Below are positions 33,738 through 44,131 of a DNA stretch of 55,058 bases, piece by piece; the stretch's first letter is position 1, and every line of letters begins with the position of its first letter. The DNA is taken from assembly GCF_009900715.1 (NCBI RefSeq), contig NZ_JAAAJC010000002.1, positions 417,507-472,564 on the forward strand. Direction: 5' to 3'. Below the pieces are notes generated by a model. It did not search any database. It worked only from the letters and a program-made list of their open reading frames with translations, and had not been told where the DNA came from. The position numbers were made by a program, and so were the translations under genes. Source of the stretch: Halococcus salsus (GTDB lineage: Archaea; Halobacteriota; Halobacteria; Halobacteriales; Halococcaceae).

Positions 33738-33874
33738 GCGACGCGAAAACCGACGAGGAGTCCTCCTCGAACTACCTCGACGATATCGAGGACGGTGCGG
33801 GCTGTACCGAGATCTGGGAGCACCTCTCGAACCGGCGGGAGGCCGAGAGCGACGACGACGAAGAGGACGACTGA
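33734..33874 (+). CDS. 46-residue acidic protein
   Basis: GTG at 33734 to TGA at 33872-33874 encodes a very acidic peptide (VSDAKTDEESSSNYLDDIED, then GAGCTEIWEHLSNRREAESD and an Asp/Glu tail). The amphipathic middle CTEIWEHLSNRR with one Cys looks like a conserved short helix. Codon third positions are GC-rich as in neighbouring real genes, which supports coding. Its start overlaps the stop of the leader frame. Small proteins like this are common in haloarchaea; the family and function are unknown to me. Confidence 0.7.
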   Translation: MSDAKTDEESSSNYLDDIEDGAGCTEIWEHLSNRREAESDDDEEDD

Positions 33875-33934
33875 CCGGGTGGTCCGGGACTGTGGGGGCG
33901 GGGTGTTTTTGGTCGTTGCGACCGCCGATCACCT

Positions 33935-34609
33935 ATGAGCCCGGACGAGCCGACCACCGACCGCGAGTCACCGATCGGCGAGCCCGTCGTCCGGGGAGAC
34001 CCGAGTTTCGCCGGCGAGCGCGCCGAGGAGGCCGTCCAGTTCGACCCCGACGACCCGGAGAGCCTCGCGACCGCCGCCGAGGTGGTCGAGGCGTTCGCCG
34101 ACGACACCGTCGAGAGCGCCGACAGCGTCTACATGCTCCGCGGCGCGGCGGCGTGCGCGGCGCTCGTTCGTGGTGAGGGCTCCTACAAGGCCGCCGCCGC
34201 CCGCACCGGCGACGCCGTCACCATCTCGTTCATCCGGAAGTGGGCCCGCGTACACGACCTTCCTCGATCCATCCGCCAGTACGTCGCCGCCGGCGAGATC
34301 GCGCCCACGGCGGCCAAACACATCGCACGGGTCTCCGACCACGCACGCTTCCAGCTCGCGTGGGCGGTGCTCGACAGCGACCTCACCGTTCGCGAGGTCC
34401 GCGCGGTCGCGAGCGCGATCAACGCCGGCACCTCGCCCGCCGAGGCCCTCGCTTCCCACGACGTGACGCTCGGCGAGCTCCGGCTTCGACTCCCGGTCGA
34501 GACCTACACCGAACTCAGACGTCGCGCCGCCCTCCGGCGGGTCGACCCCGCCGAGGTGGTCGCCAACGCGCTCGAAAGCCCCGACGACGCCGCCGGCGAG
34601 CGGTACTGA
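33935..34609 (+). CDS. ParB/KorB-like helix-turn-helix protein (conserved haloarchaeal)
   Basis: A 224-residue protein with an acidic N-terminal tail, a helical core SVYMLRGAAACAALVRGEGSYKAAAARTGDAVTISFIRKWARVHDLPRS and a second helical pair YVAAGEIAPTAAKHIARVSDHARFQLAWAVLDSDLTVREVRAVASAI. TAAKHIARV resembles the KorB/ParB DNA-binding helix. The end ELRRRAALRRVDPAEVVANAL resembles a small ribbon or dimerisation tail. I think it is DUF7119 (from memory). A DNA-binding regulator is likely, with an unknown target. tRNA-Lys follows 30 bases downstream. Confidence 0.82.
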   Translation: MSPDEPTTDRESPIGEPVVRGDPSFAGERAEEAVQFDPDDPESLATAAEVVEAFADDTVESADSVYMLRGAAACAALVRGEGSYKAAAARTGDAVTISFIRKWARVHDLPRSIRQYVAAGEIAPTAAKHIARVSDHARFQLAWAVLDSDLTVREVRAVASAINAGTSPAEALASHDVTLGELRLRLPVETYTELRRRAALRRVDPAEVVANALESPDDAAGERY

Positions 34610-34638
34610 TTTACGCACGACCTACAACGTGAGAACGA

Positions 34639-34712
<74 letters not shown>

Positions 34713-34997
34713 CTTCTGCGCCGGTTTCACGGATGGAGCGAGTGAAACGTCGCGCGACGAGCCGAGCGAAGTCGCGGAAAGCGGACGCGAGAAGCGAAGC
34801 GAAGACGAGGGATTCGAAGCAGGGAGTGGAGCGAACGGAGTGAGCGGAACGACCGTGGTTCGAATCCCTCCCAGCCCGTTGTTCCTCGGAACGACAGTGA
34901 AGAGCGAATAGCGAACGCTGGAGGGTTCGAAGGATCGAAGAAAGTCGGGAACGGAGCCGTGGCTCGGAGACGGTCGACGAGTCGAAAACCCCAGTCG
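34713..34997. other. gene-free stretch behind tRNA-Lys
   Basis: These 285 bases hold no gene. They carry purine-rich degenerate words (GAGCGAAG, GAAGCGAAGC) and the detached tRNA 3' end at 34857-34878. No integrase or its remains can be seen. Confidence 0.6.
34857..34878 (+). repeat. detached copy of the tRNA-Lys 3' end
   Basis: The bases GGTTCGAATCCCTCCCAGCC and CG (22 in all) repeat exactly the T arm and acceptor end of tRNA-Lys (34691-34712), spaced 166 bases apart. Such repeats are the usual outcome of tRNA-directed site-specific integration (attachment site), so this may be an old attachment site whose insert was lost. Confidence 0.85.
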
Positions 34998-35999
34998 CTA
35001 GCCCCGAACCGGCAGATACGCCAGTGCGAGGACCAGGATGGCGGCGAACAGGCTGATGATGACGACCCCCCAGAGTCCGAGCATGCGGTCGTTGAAGTGG
35101 TCGAGGGCTTCCTGCTCGGCCTGATAGCCCGAGACGTTCTGTGAGAGCACGACGCTGTCGTTCTGGGGGAACTGGGCGACGTAGGTCGTCCCGCCGAGGG
35201 TGACGTTCTCCCCGGCGGCGAGCTCCTGTGAGCGCGTCAGGTTCGCCCGCCAGGCGAGCGTCACGCCGCTGGTGTTGATGGACTCGACCCGCGAGGAGTT
35301 GTTCTGATAGGGGAATCGGTCGCCGACGGAGACGTTCCGGGTCGTCGGTTCCGGGAGGTAAGCGTCGAGCGGCTGGGTCGTGCCGTTGCGGTACCGGACG
35401 TACTCCGTGTCGTTCGCACCGCTCAGCGTGGTGTCCGCGACCGCCGGGTCGGCCCGCAGGCGGGCGGCGGTGTCGAACTCCTGGCGGAGGGTGAACGACG
35501 AGACGTTCGCGGCCGACGCGTTTCCACCCGAAGCGTTGCCCGCCGACTCGTTGGGGATGACGACGCGGAACTCGGTGCCTGGGGTGCTCGAGGACGCGCC
35601 GTTCGTTGCGCCGCCGCTCGTCGTGGCGCCCGTTGACGGCCCGCTCGTGCTGGTGCCGGTCGTTCCGGCGCCGCTCGTGGTGCCGGTCGACGCCGTGCCG
35701 GCACCCTCACCGGAACCGTTCGGTGCCGGTCGGTACATCCCGTTCTGGAAGGCGAGCGAGGTGTTGTTCGAGAACGAGGTCGTGAACCGTGCCGAGTCGT
35801 TGGTCGAGGAGACGTTGCCGCTCCCGTCCGCGACGTTGACGGTCCACTGCGTACCGCTGGCGTTGATGGGATCGCCCTGTGAGTAGCTCTCGCCCTCGAC
35901 CGAGACCGACGGCTTCTCCGCGACCGTCGTCAGGGAGTACGCCGCGATCGCGACCACCACGAAGAAAACGACGTAGATCGCCGCAGCCCGTCGTTGCAT
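34998..35999 (-). CDS. two-helix surface protein with Ser/Thr/Gly-rich linker
   Basis: A 333-residue membrane protein. An N-terminal helix (AAAIYVVFFVVVAIAAYSL, 5-23), without lipobox or Tat motif, and a C-terminal helix (GLWGVVIISLFAAILVLALAYL, near 306-327) enclose an external part. Residues about 100-145 are a Gly/Thr/Ser spacer, and there are many N-x-S/T sites (NGSG, NVSS, NASG). The region after 150 is a globular domain with FTLRQEFDTAARLRAD and YQNNSSRVESINTSGVTL. ATG at 35999 is the most plausible start. I do not recognise the family. Confidence 0.8.
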   Translation of the reverse strand: MQRRAAAIYVVFFVVVAIAAYSLTTVAEKPSVSVEGESYSQGDPINASGTQWTVNVADGSGNVSSTNDSARFTTSFSNNTSLAFQNGMYRPAPNGSGEGAGTASTGTTSGAGTTGTSTSGPSTGATTSGGATNGASSSTPGTEFRVVIPNESAGNASGGNASAANVSSFTLRQEFDTAARLRADPAVADTTLSGANDTEYVRYRNGTTQPLDAYLPEPTTRNVSVGDRFPYQNNSSRVESINTSGVTLAWRANLTRSQELAAGENVTLGGTTYVAQFPQNDSVVLSQNVSGYQAEQEALDHFNDRMLGLWGVVIISLFAAILVLALAYLPVRG

Positions 36000-36169
36000 A
36001 CACCCCAAGATAGGTCCCTCCGGTATAATCGTTGCTTTTCATGAGGATTCATCCGGGCCGATCGCCGTGCAACCGCCCGGTGATATTGATGTGATCGTTA
36101 TCGTTGGATGGAAGAACGGGTCGCTGTAGCTACGGTAAGAGTGTGTGCGAGGGGGTGGGTTCGAAAGGA

Positions 36170-36245
36170 AGCCAAGGGCCGGATTTGAACCGGCGATGGG
36201 CGGCTCTGCAGGCCGCTGCGTTAGGCCGGACTCTGCCACCTTGGC
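36170..36245 (-). tRNA. trnC: tRNA-Cys (GCA)
   Basis: The minus strand gives acceptor GCCAAGG / CCTTGGC with the discriminator U73 expected for tRNA-Cys, anticodon stem GCGGC / GCCGC with loop CTGCAGA (anticodon GCA), and T loop GTTCAAATC. It lies at the distal end of the rRNA operon, a common haloarchaeal position. Confidence 0.97.
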
Positions 36246-36330
36246 ACGGTTGGCACTACTCGTGGTGCCTGTATAATGGTAGCGATCACCGCCGAGCGTT
36301 TCCACTCCGCGGTGGTGAATGATGGTTCGA

Positions 36331-36347
36331 CACACGCAAAGCGTGTG
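36331..36347 (-). terminator. hairpin between 5S rRNA and tRNA-Cys
   Basis: CACACGC-AAA-GCGTGTG forms a 7-bp perfect stem with a 3-base loop 14 bases after the 5S end. It may be a processing signal or a weak terminator; no long T run follows it, so it probably does not stop transcription before tRNA-Cys. Confidence 0.5.
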
Positions 36348-36360
36348 CCGAGATATGAAT

Positions 36361-36591
36361 GGGAGGCGGCGAACCACCAGTTGCGAGCCGTTGTAACGGA
36401 ACGGTCTCGGGTTCCACCGGGACGGACCCTGCGTGTACTACCGATTGCGTTCCTGGGCTCGTACTTGGCCCCTCTTGCGAGGCAATTTTCCCAGAGGCTC
36501 GCGCACTCCAGTACTCGTTGGAACGCTGGCGGGCTTATCTGCCGTGTTCGGGATGGGTACGGGAGTCGCCCCGCCGCTGTGGCCGCCTTAA
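36361..36591 (-). rRNA. rrf: 5S rRNA, 231 nt with about 108-nt insertion
   Basis: The minus strand begins TTAAGGCGGCCACAGCGG and follows the normal haloarchaeal 5S through GAGTACTGGAGTGCGCGAGC and CTCTGGGAAA (about nucleotide 104). A normal 5S would then end with about 20 more bases; here about 108 foreign bases (approximately 36487-36380) intervene before GTGGTTCGCCGCCTCCC at the 3' end (36361). Total length is exactly 231 nt, the length known for Halococcus morrhuae 5S, which carries a 108-nt insertion at this place. The 3' end pairs with the 5' end (GGCGG with CCGCC), so the mature helix is intact. It is a genus-level marker. Confidence 0.96.
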
Positions 36592-36664
36592 TGCCGATCC
36601 GTGGACTCGAACCACGTGAAGCCGACGATCGGTGGCCGATGCGTTCGGGCTGTGATGTGTGTAA

Positions 36665-36695
36665 TACGTGCGATCCAGTTTGCGCCTGGACCCGT
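36665..36695 (-). other. 3' half of the 23S rRNA processing stem
   Basis: TACGTGCGATCCAG (36665-36678) pairs with CTGGATCGCACGTA at 39687-39700, and CTGGACCCGT (36686-36695) pairs with ACGGGTCCAG at 39670-39679. Between the two helices are a 3-base bulge, a 4-bp helix and a 3-base bulge on the other strand, a bulge-helix-bulge. This is the standard target for archaeal tRNA-splicing endonuclease in 23S maturation. Confidence 0.85.
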
Positions 36696-36727
36696 CCAGC
36701 CGGACGGATTCCAATGCGATATGACTA

Positions 36728-39639
<2,912 letters not shown>

Positions 39640-39669
39640 GTCTTCAATCAGAATCCATGAACCCGCTGA

Positions 39670-39700
39670 ACGGGTCCAGTGGACGCCTGGATCGCACGTA
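39670..39700 (-). other. 5' half of the 23S rRNA processing stem
   Basis: Partner of 36665-36695: ACGGGTCCAG (39670-39679), three bases, CGC within the small central helix, and CTGGATCGCACGTA (39687-39700). In transcript sense this strand lies upstream of 23S and closes the bulge-helix-bulge motif that encloses the whole 23S. Confidence 0.85.
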
Positions 39701-39715
39701 CACACGGTCTCATCC

Positions 39716-39741
39716 ACACGCCTGAGTGTTGGCAGGCGTGT
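39716..39741 (-). other. hairpin in the 16S-23S spacer
   Basis: ACACGCCTG (39716-39724) and CAGGCGTGT (39733-39741) form a 9-bp perfect stem with an 8-base loop between the spacer promoter and the 23S processing stem. Confidence 0.6.
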
Positions 39742-39812
39742 CTCAACCCTTCCCACCCGCGCTTGCACGGGGTGGTGCATCGGTTCGGTCGGATTCAAGC
39801 ATATCCCCGAGA

Positions 39813-39823
39813 CCCACATAAGG
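39813..39823 (-). promoter_or_regulatory. promoter in the 16S-23S spacer
   Basis: On the minus strand GAGTCCCTTATGTGGGTCTC, followed by GGGGATATGC, closely resembles the upstream rRNA promoter CGACGCCCTTAAGTGGTACA with its CACTCGGATGGAATGC start. The TATA-like CCTTATGTGG would start transcription near 39795, giving extra 23S-5S transcripts. Spacer promoters are known in haloarchaeal rRNA operons. Confidence 0.65.
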
Positions 39824-39849
39824 GACTCGGTTCGCTTCAACCCGACATA

Positions 39850-39921
39850 TGGACCCACTGGGATTCGAACCCAGGGCATCCTCCTTGCAAAGGAGGCACT
39901 CTCCCACTGAGCTATGGGCCC
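39850..39921 (-). tRNA. trnA: tRNA-Ala (UGC) in the 16S-23S spacer
   Basis: The minus strand gives acceptor GGGCCCA / TGGGTCC with discriminator A, D arm TAGCTCAGTGGGAGAGTGC, anticodon stem CCTCC / GGAGG around loop TTTGCAA (anticodon TGC) and T loop GGTTCGAATC. A tRNA-Ala in this position is typical of haloarchaea. Confidence 0.97.
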
Positions 39922-40024
39922 GCCTTCCGCGTTCGCGTCCGCCATCCGGCGGACACGACGCCGGAAGGCAGTCGCGTTCTGTTCGATAGCCCTTGGTAGT
40001 TCAAAGGTGCCCGGTCGGCACCGT

Positions 40025-40042
40025 GTGTCGCTGAGCGCGAAC
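40025..40042 (-). other. 3' arm of the 16S rRNA processing stem
   Basis: GTGTCGCTGAGCGCGAAC pairs with GTTCGCGTTCAGCGACAC at 41616-41633 with one wobble position. The pairing continues outward with ACGG and CCGACCGGG-like words interrupted by bulges. It encloses the 16S for endonucleolytic release. Confidence 0.75.
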
Positions 40043-40080
40043 GCGAGTGGGCCGGGCCGTCAGCCCGGTCCCGTTCGTTA

Positions 40081-41554
<1,474 letters not shown>

Positions 41555-41615
41555 GTTCCCGAGCACAAGGCTCGGGGGGTATAGGCGGGAACACAAGGGT
41601 GTGTTCACCTATCGG

Positions 41616-41633
41616 GTTCGCGTTCAGCGACAC
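41616..41633 (-). other. 5' arm of the 16S rRNA processing stem
   Basis: GTTCGCGTTCAGCGACAC, partner of 40025-40042. In transcript sense it lies about 60 bases upstream of the mature 16S start. Confidence 0.75.
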
Positions 41634-41750
41634 CACGGACCGAACCGGGTGTCACCGAACTACCAAGGGCTACCATCAGATCCCGTCTTGACGGCGGACC
41701 GCAGGGGCGGAATCCTCATCTCCTTCGGACTTCCTCGTACATCGCTCGAA

Positions 41751-41761
41751 GGGATAAACCC
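41751..41761 (-). promoter_or_regulatory. rRNA promoter P4 (nearest to 16S)
   Basis: GGGTTTATCCC on the minus strand lies in the repeated block CGCTTCGGA-GGGTTTATCCC-TTCGAGCGATGTACGA. Predicted start about 41730. The block is identical over 36 bases to that of P3, 126 bases upstream. Confidence 0.75.
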
Positions 41762-41876
41762 TCCGAAGCGGATGTCATCCAGAGCGAGTCGAGCTCGCCC
41801 TCGGAAGTCCGCTGCAAAGACCGGCGTTGCCGGCCTCGGTTTCGCTTGCTTCGGATTCCATCGTACATCGCTCGAA

Positions 41877-41887
41877 GGGATAAACCC
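41877..41887 (-). promoter_or_regulatory. rRNA promoter P3
   Basis: Second copy of the GGGTTTATCCC box, in the same 36-base block, followed by GATGTACGATGGAATCC. Predicted start about 41857. Confidence 0.75.
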
Positions 41888-42004
41888 TCCGAAGCGATGT
41901 CGTCGAAGGCGAGCCGAACTCGCCTCCGGGAATCCATCCCGAGGGCCGAATTGAACGGCCCTCGACTTCGCTTGCTTTCTGCATTCCATCCGAGTGCCCT
42001 GTAC

Positions 42005-42014
42005 CACTTAAGGG
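42005..42014 (-). promoter_or_regulatory. rRNA promoter P2
   Basis: CCCTTAAGTG on the minus strand, preceded by CGACG and followed by GTACAGGGCACTCGGATGGAATGC, which matches the haloarchaeal rRNA start region. Predicted start about 41984. Confidence 0.7.
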
Positions 42015-42080
42015 CGTCGGATTCCTGCTTCGTCGGTCGTTTCCAACCGACCTTCGCATTTCACTCCAAATCGCGACTGA

Positions 42081-42090
42081 CTCATAAGGT
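42081..42090 (-). promoter_or_regulatory. rRNA promoter P1 (farthest upstream)
   Basis: ACCTTATGAG on the minus strand, followed by TCAGTCGCGATTTGGAGTGA and AATGCGAAGG; the ATGCGAA end is the classic haloarchaeal rRNA start element. Predicted start about 42060. Confidence 0.65.
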
Positions 42091-42366
42091 CGTCGGATTA
42101 GACGCCGTGTGCGGCCCGTTGGCTTGCTTCGCGAAGTCGCCTCACATGGACGATCCTTCATCGAGGACCGACTGAAATGTTGCCGGTACCAAAACGAACT
42201 ACCCTCAAAACGGTCCGACGGCCGTGGTCGTCGAGGGACTCGGAGGAGTATCGCGCGGCTGGAGGCCGGCCGGTCATCCCACGCGTGCGCGTCGGGTCTG
42301 GTCGGGTGTCTGGCCGCGCAGCCGTGGCTCGTCGCGCGGCGGCAAAGTAAGTGGGGGTTCGGCGGG

Positions 42367-42678
42367 CTACAGTTCCTCTAGGTGTTCGATGCCCTGTTTC
42401 GAGACGTTCGCCTCGGTGATCGTCGAGGGCATCCAGTCGGGCTTGTCGTCGGGCGCATCCTCACGCCACGCCCACCCCTCGTAGATGTGGACCTTGTGGG
42501 TCCCCTTCTCGCGAAGCCGGAGGTCCTCTCGAGTCGCGTTCGACTCGCCGTCGGCCGGTTCGAGCCGTCGAGCGGCCTTCAGCGCAGCCTGCCGCGGGGT
42601 GCGCCCCGAGAAGACGCTGGTCTCGCCGTTCGCGTCGCGCAGTGCGAAGTTCCGCTTGCCATCCGTATCACGTGCCAT
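42367..42678 (-). CDS. chromosomal protein MC1
   Basis: Small DNA-bending chromatin protein of 103 residues. The family pattern is clear: KRNFALRDANGETSVFSGRTPRQAALKAARRL, then LRLREKGTHKVHIYEGWAWREDAPDDKPDWMP and the C-terminal ANVSKQGIEHLEEL. MC1 binds DNA as a monomer and bends it strongly; it compacts DNA in methanogens and haloarchaea. Compared with methanogen MC1 the linker EPADGESNATRED is acidic, a halophile adaptation. GGTGA lies just before the ATG and a TATA box 41 bases upstream. It is divergent from the AbrB-like gene and adjacent to the rRNA promoters. Confidence 0.92.
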   Translation of the reverse strand: MARDTDGKRNFALRDANGETSVFSGRTPRQAALKAARRLEPADGESNATREDLRLREKGTHKVHIYEGWAWREDAPDDKPDWMPSTITEANVSKQGIEHLEEL

Positions 42679-42713
42679 GGTTTCACCACTCCATGCCAAC
42701 CCAACACAGGCCA

Positions 42714-42723
42714 GAGTATAAAC
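42714..42723 (-). promoter_or_regulatory. TATA box of the MC1 gene
   Basis: GTTTATACTC on the minus strand, centred about 41 bases ahead of the MC1 ATG. It predicts a leader of roughly 15 bases carrying GGAGTGGTGA as ribosome-binding site, so this gene appears not to be leaderless. Confidence 0.65.
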
Positions 42724-42847
42724 ATATCCCTCATATCGGGTGACGGAAGCCGGGAGATGGTACTCGATGGGCCGGAGTCCGTCGGGCCGACGAACGGACC
42801 GTAAGGTTAAGAGTATCCAACCGCGAAGTCCCGAGTCAGACGCCGCG

Positions 42848-43045
42848 ATGGTACGGAAAAAGAAGCTCAGTCCGAGCGGGGCAAAAGACAACGAGGGCGA
42901 GTACCACAACGTACACGTCAACCTCCACGAAGACGAACTCTCCGTTGCGGGGATGGCGATCGGCGACGAGGTGTTCGTTCGCGTTCGCGAGGACAAGATC
43001 ATCATCCAGAAGGCCGACCAGGACGAGGTCGAACACGACTTCTGA
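42848..43045 (+). CDS. AbrB/SpoVT-like swapped-hairpin protein
   Basis: A 65-residue protein. After a basic tail (MVRKKKLSPSGAKDNEGEYH) comes NVHVNLHEDELSVAGMAIGDEVFVRVREDKIIIQKA, the beta-hairpin pattern of AbrB/MazE dimers (strand, turn, GIxxGDEV, strand). It should dimerise and bind DNA or act as a regulator. No toxin partner gene lies next to it, so it is unlikely to be a MazE-type antitoxin. Its stop lies 33 bases before pyrD on the same strand, so the two may share an mRNA. Confidence 0.85.
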   Translation: MVRKKKLSPSGAKDNEGEYHNVHVNLHEDELSVAGMAIGDEVFVRVREDKIIIQKADQDEVEHDF

Positions 43046-43078
43046 GGGTTCGACGTGACCGTCGGACCACCGAACCGC

Positions 43079-44131
43079 ATGACAGGCTATGACGCGCTGA
43101 AACCGCTGTTGTTTCGTCTCCCGGCCGAATCGGTCCACGGAGTCGCGAAGACGCTTCTCGGACGCCTCCAGCACACCCCAGCCGAGCGCGCGCTCGACGC
43201 ACGGTACCGGGTCGAGGACGACCGGCTCCGAACGACCGCGTTCGGGCTCGACTTCCCGAACCCCGTCGGGATGGCGGCCGGCTTCGACAAGAACGCCGAG
43301 ATCCCGCGGGTCCTCGGCGCGTTCGGCTTCGGCCACGTCGAGGTCGGTGGCGTCACCGCCGAAGCGCAGGACGGCAACCCGCGCCCGCGGCTGTTCCGGC
43401 TGCCGGACGACCGCGCGCTCGTCAACCGGATGGGGTTCAACAACCACGGGGCCGACCGGGTCGGTGACCGCCTCGCGCACGCACGCGTGGACGTTCCAGT
43501 TGGTGTCAACATCGGGAAGTCGAAGTCCACCCCGCTCGACGACGCGGCCGCCGATTACGTCTACACCTACGAGCGCTGCTCGACGGGCGATTACTTCGTG
43601 GTCAACGTATCGAGCCCCAACACGCCGGGGCTCCGCGACCTCCAGAACCGCGCACACCTCGAACGGATCCTCGGAGCCCTCCGCGAGGCGGGCGCGAGCC
43701 CGCTGCTCGTCAAGCTCTCGCCCGACCTCACCGACGACGCGGTCGCCGAGGCCGTCGCCGTGGCCGAGGACGAGGGACTCGACGGGATCATCGCGACGAA
43801 CACCACCACCGAACGGCCCCCCTCGCTTCGGGGAACACACCGAGACGAAAACGGAGGCCTATCTGGGAAGCCGTTGGACGCGCGCGCGACACGTGCGGTC
43901 CGGTTCGTCGCCGAGCGCACCGACCTCCCCGTCGTCGGGGTCGGTGGCGTGTCGAGCGCGGCGGGTGCCTACCGGAAGATCCGGGCGGGCGCGTCGCTGG
44001 TGCAGCTCTATACGGGGTTCGTCTACGAGGGGCCGGCCATCGCGCGCGACATCAACCGAGGACTCCTCGAAATGCTCGACCGCGACGGGTTCGACTCCAT
44101 CGCGGACGCGGTCGGTGCGGACCTCTACTGA
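43079..44131 (+). CDS. pyrD: dihydroorotate dehydrogenase (quinone), class 2
   Basis: Fourth step of de novo pyrimidine synthesis, oxidising dihydroorotate to orotate with electrons passed to membrane quinone. The 350-residue flavoprotein has the class 2 features: an N-terminal amphipathic helix (YDALKPLLFRLPAESVHG), NPVGMAAGFDKNAE, VEVGGVTAEAQDGNPRPRLFRL, NRMGFNNHG, VVNVSSPNTPGL with the catalytic Ser (rather than the Cys of class 1), LSPDLTDD and VGVGGVSSAAGAYRKIRAGASLVQLYTG. A GTG at 43055 is in frame; ATG at 43079 fits the family start. It follows the AbrB-like gene and its stop abuts that of pheT. Confidence 0.95.
   Translation: MTGYDALKPLLFRLPAESVHGVAKTLLGRLQHTPAERALDARYRVEDDRLRTTAFGLDFPNPVGMAAGFDKNAEIPRVLGAFGFGHVEVGGVTAEAQDGNPRPRLFRLPDDRALVNRMGFNNHGADRVGDRLAHARVDVPVGVNIGKSKSTPLDDAAADYVYTYERCSTGDYFVVNVSSPNTPGLRDLQNRAHLERILGALREAGASPLLVKLSPDLTDDAVAEAVAVAEDEGLDGIIATNTTTERPPSLRGTHRDENGGLSGKPLDARATRAVRFVAERTDLPVVGVGGVSSAAGAYRKIRAGASLVQLYTGFVYEGPAIARDINRGLLEMLDRDGFDSIADAVGADLY

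Larger units (their letters stand above)
41555..42366 (-). promoter_or_regulatory. rRNA operon leader and promoter region
   Basis: This 812-base gene-free stretch is the upstream region of the rRNA operon. It contains four tandem TATA-like promoters (entered separately), the 5' arm of the 16S stem at 41616-41633, and a 36-base exact repeat at 41735-41770 and 41861-41896. From about 42180 to 42366 nothing further can be recognised. Confidence 0.8.

Noticed and set aside
34713-34856. Mobile element between the tRNA-Lys 3'-end copies
   Set aside because: Only 144 bases of degenerate DNA without any gene remain; at most a scar.
36380-36487. 5S insertion as assembly error or intron
   Set aside because: Total length of exactly 231 nt and flanks match the known Halococcus 5S; no splice motif was seen.
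42848-43045. AbrB-like protein as antitoxin of a toxin-antitoxin pair
   Set aside because: No toxin-like gene is adjacent; neighbours are MC1 and pyrD.
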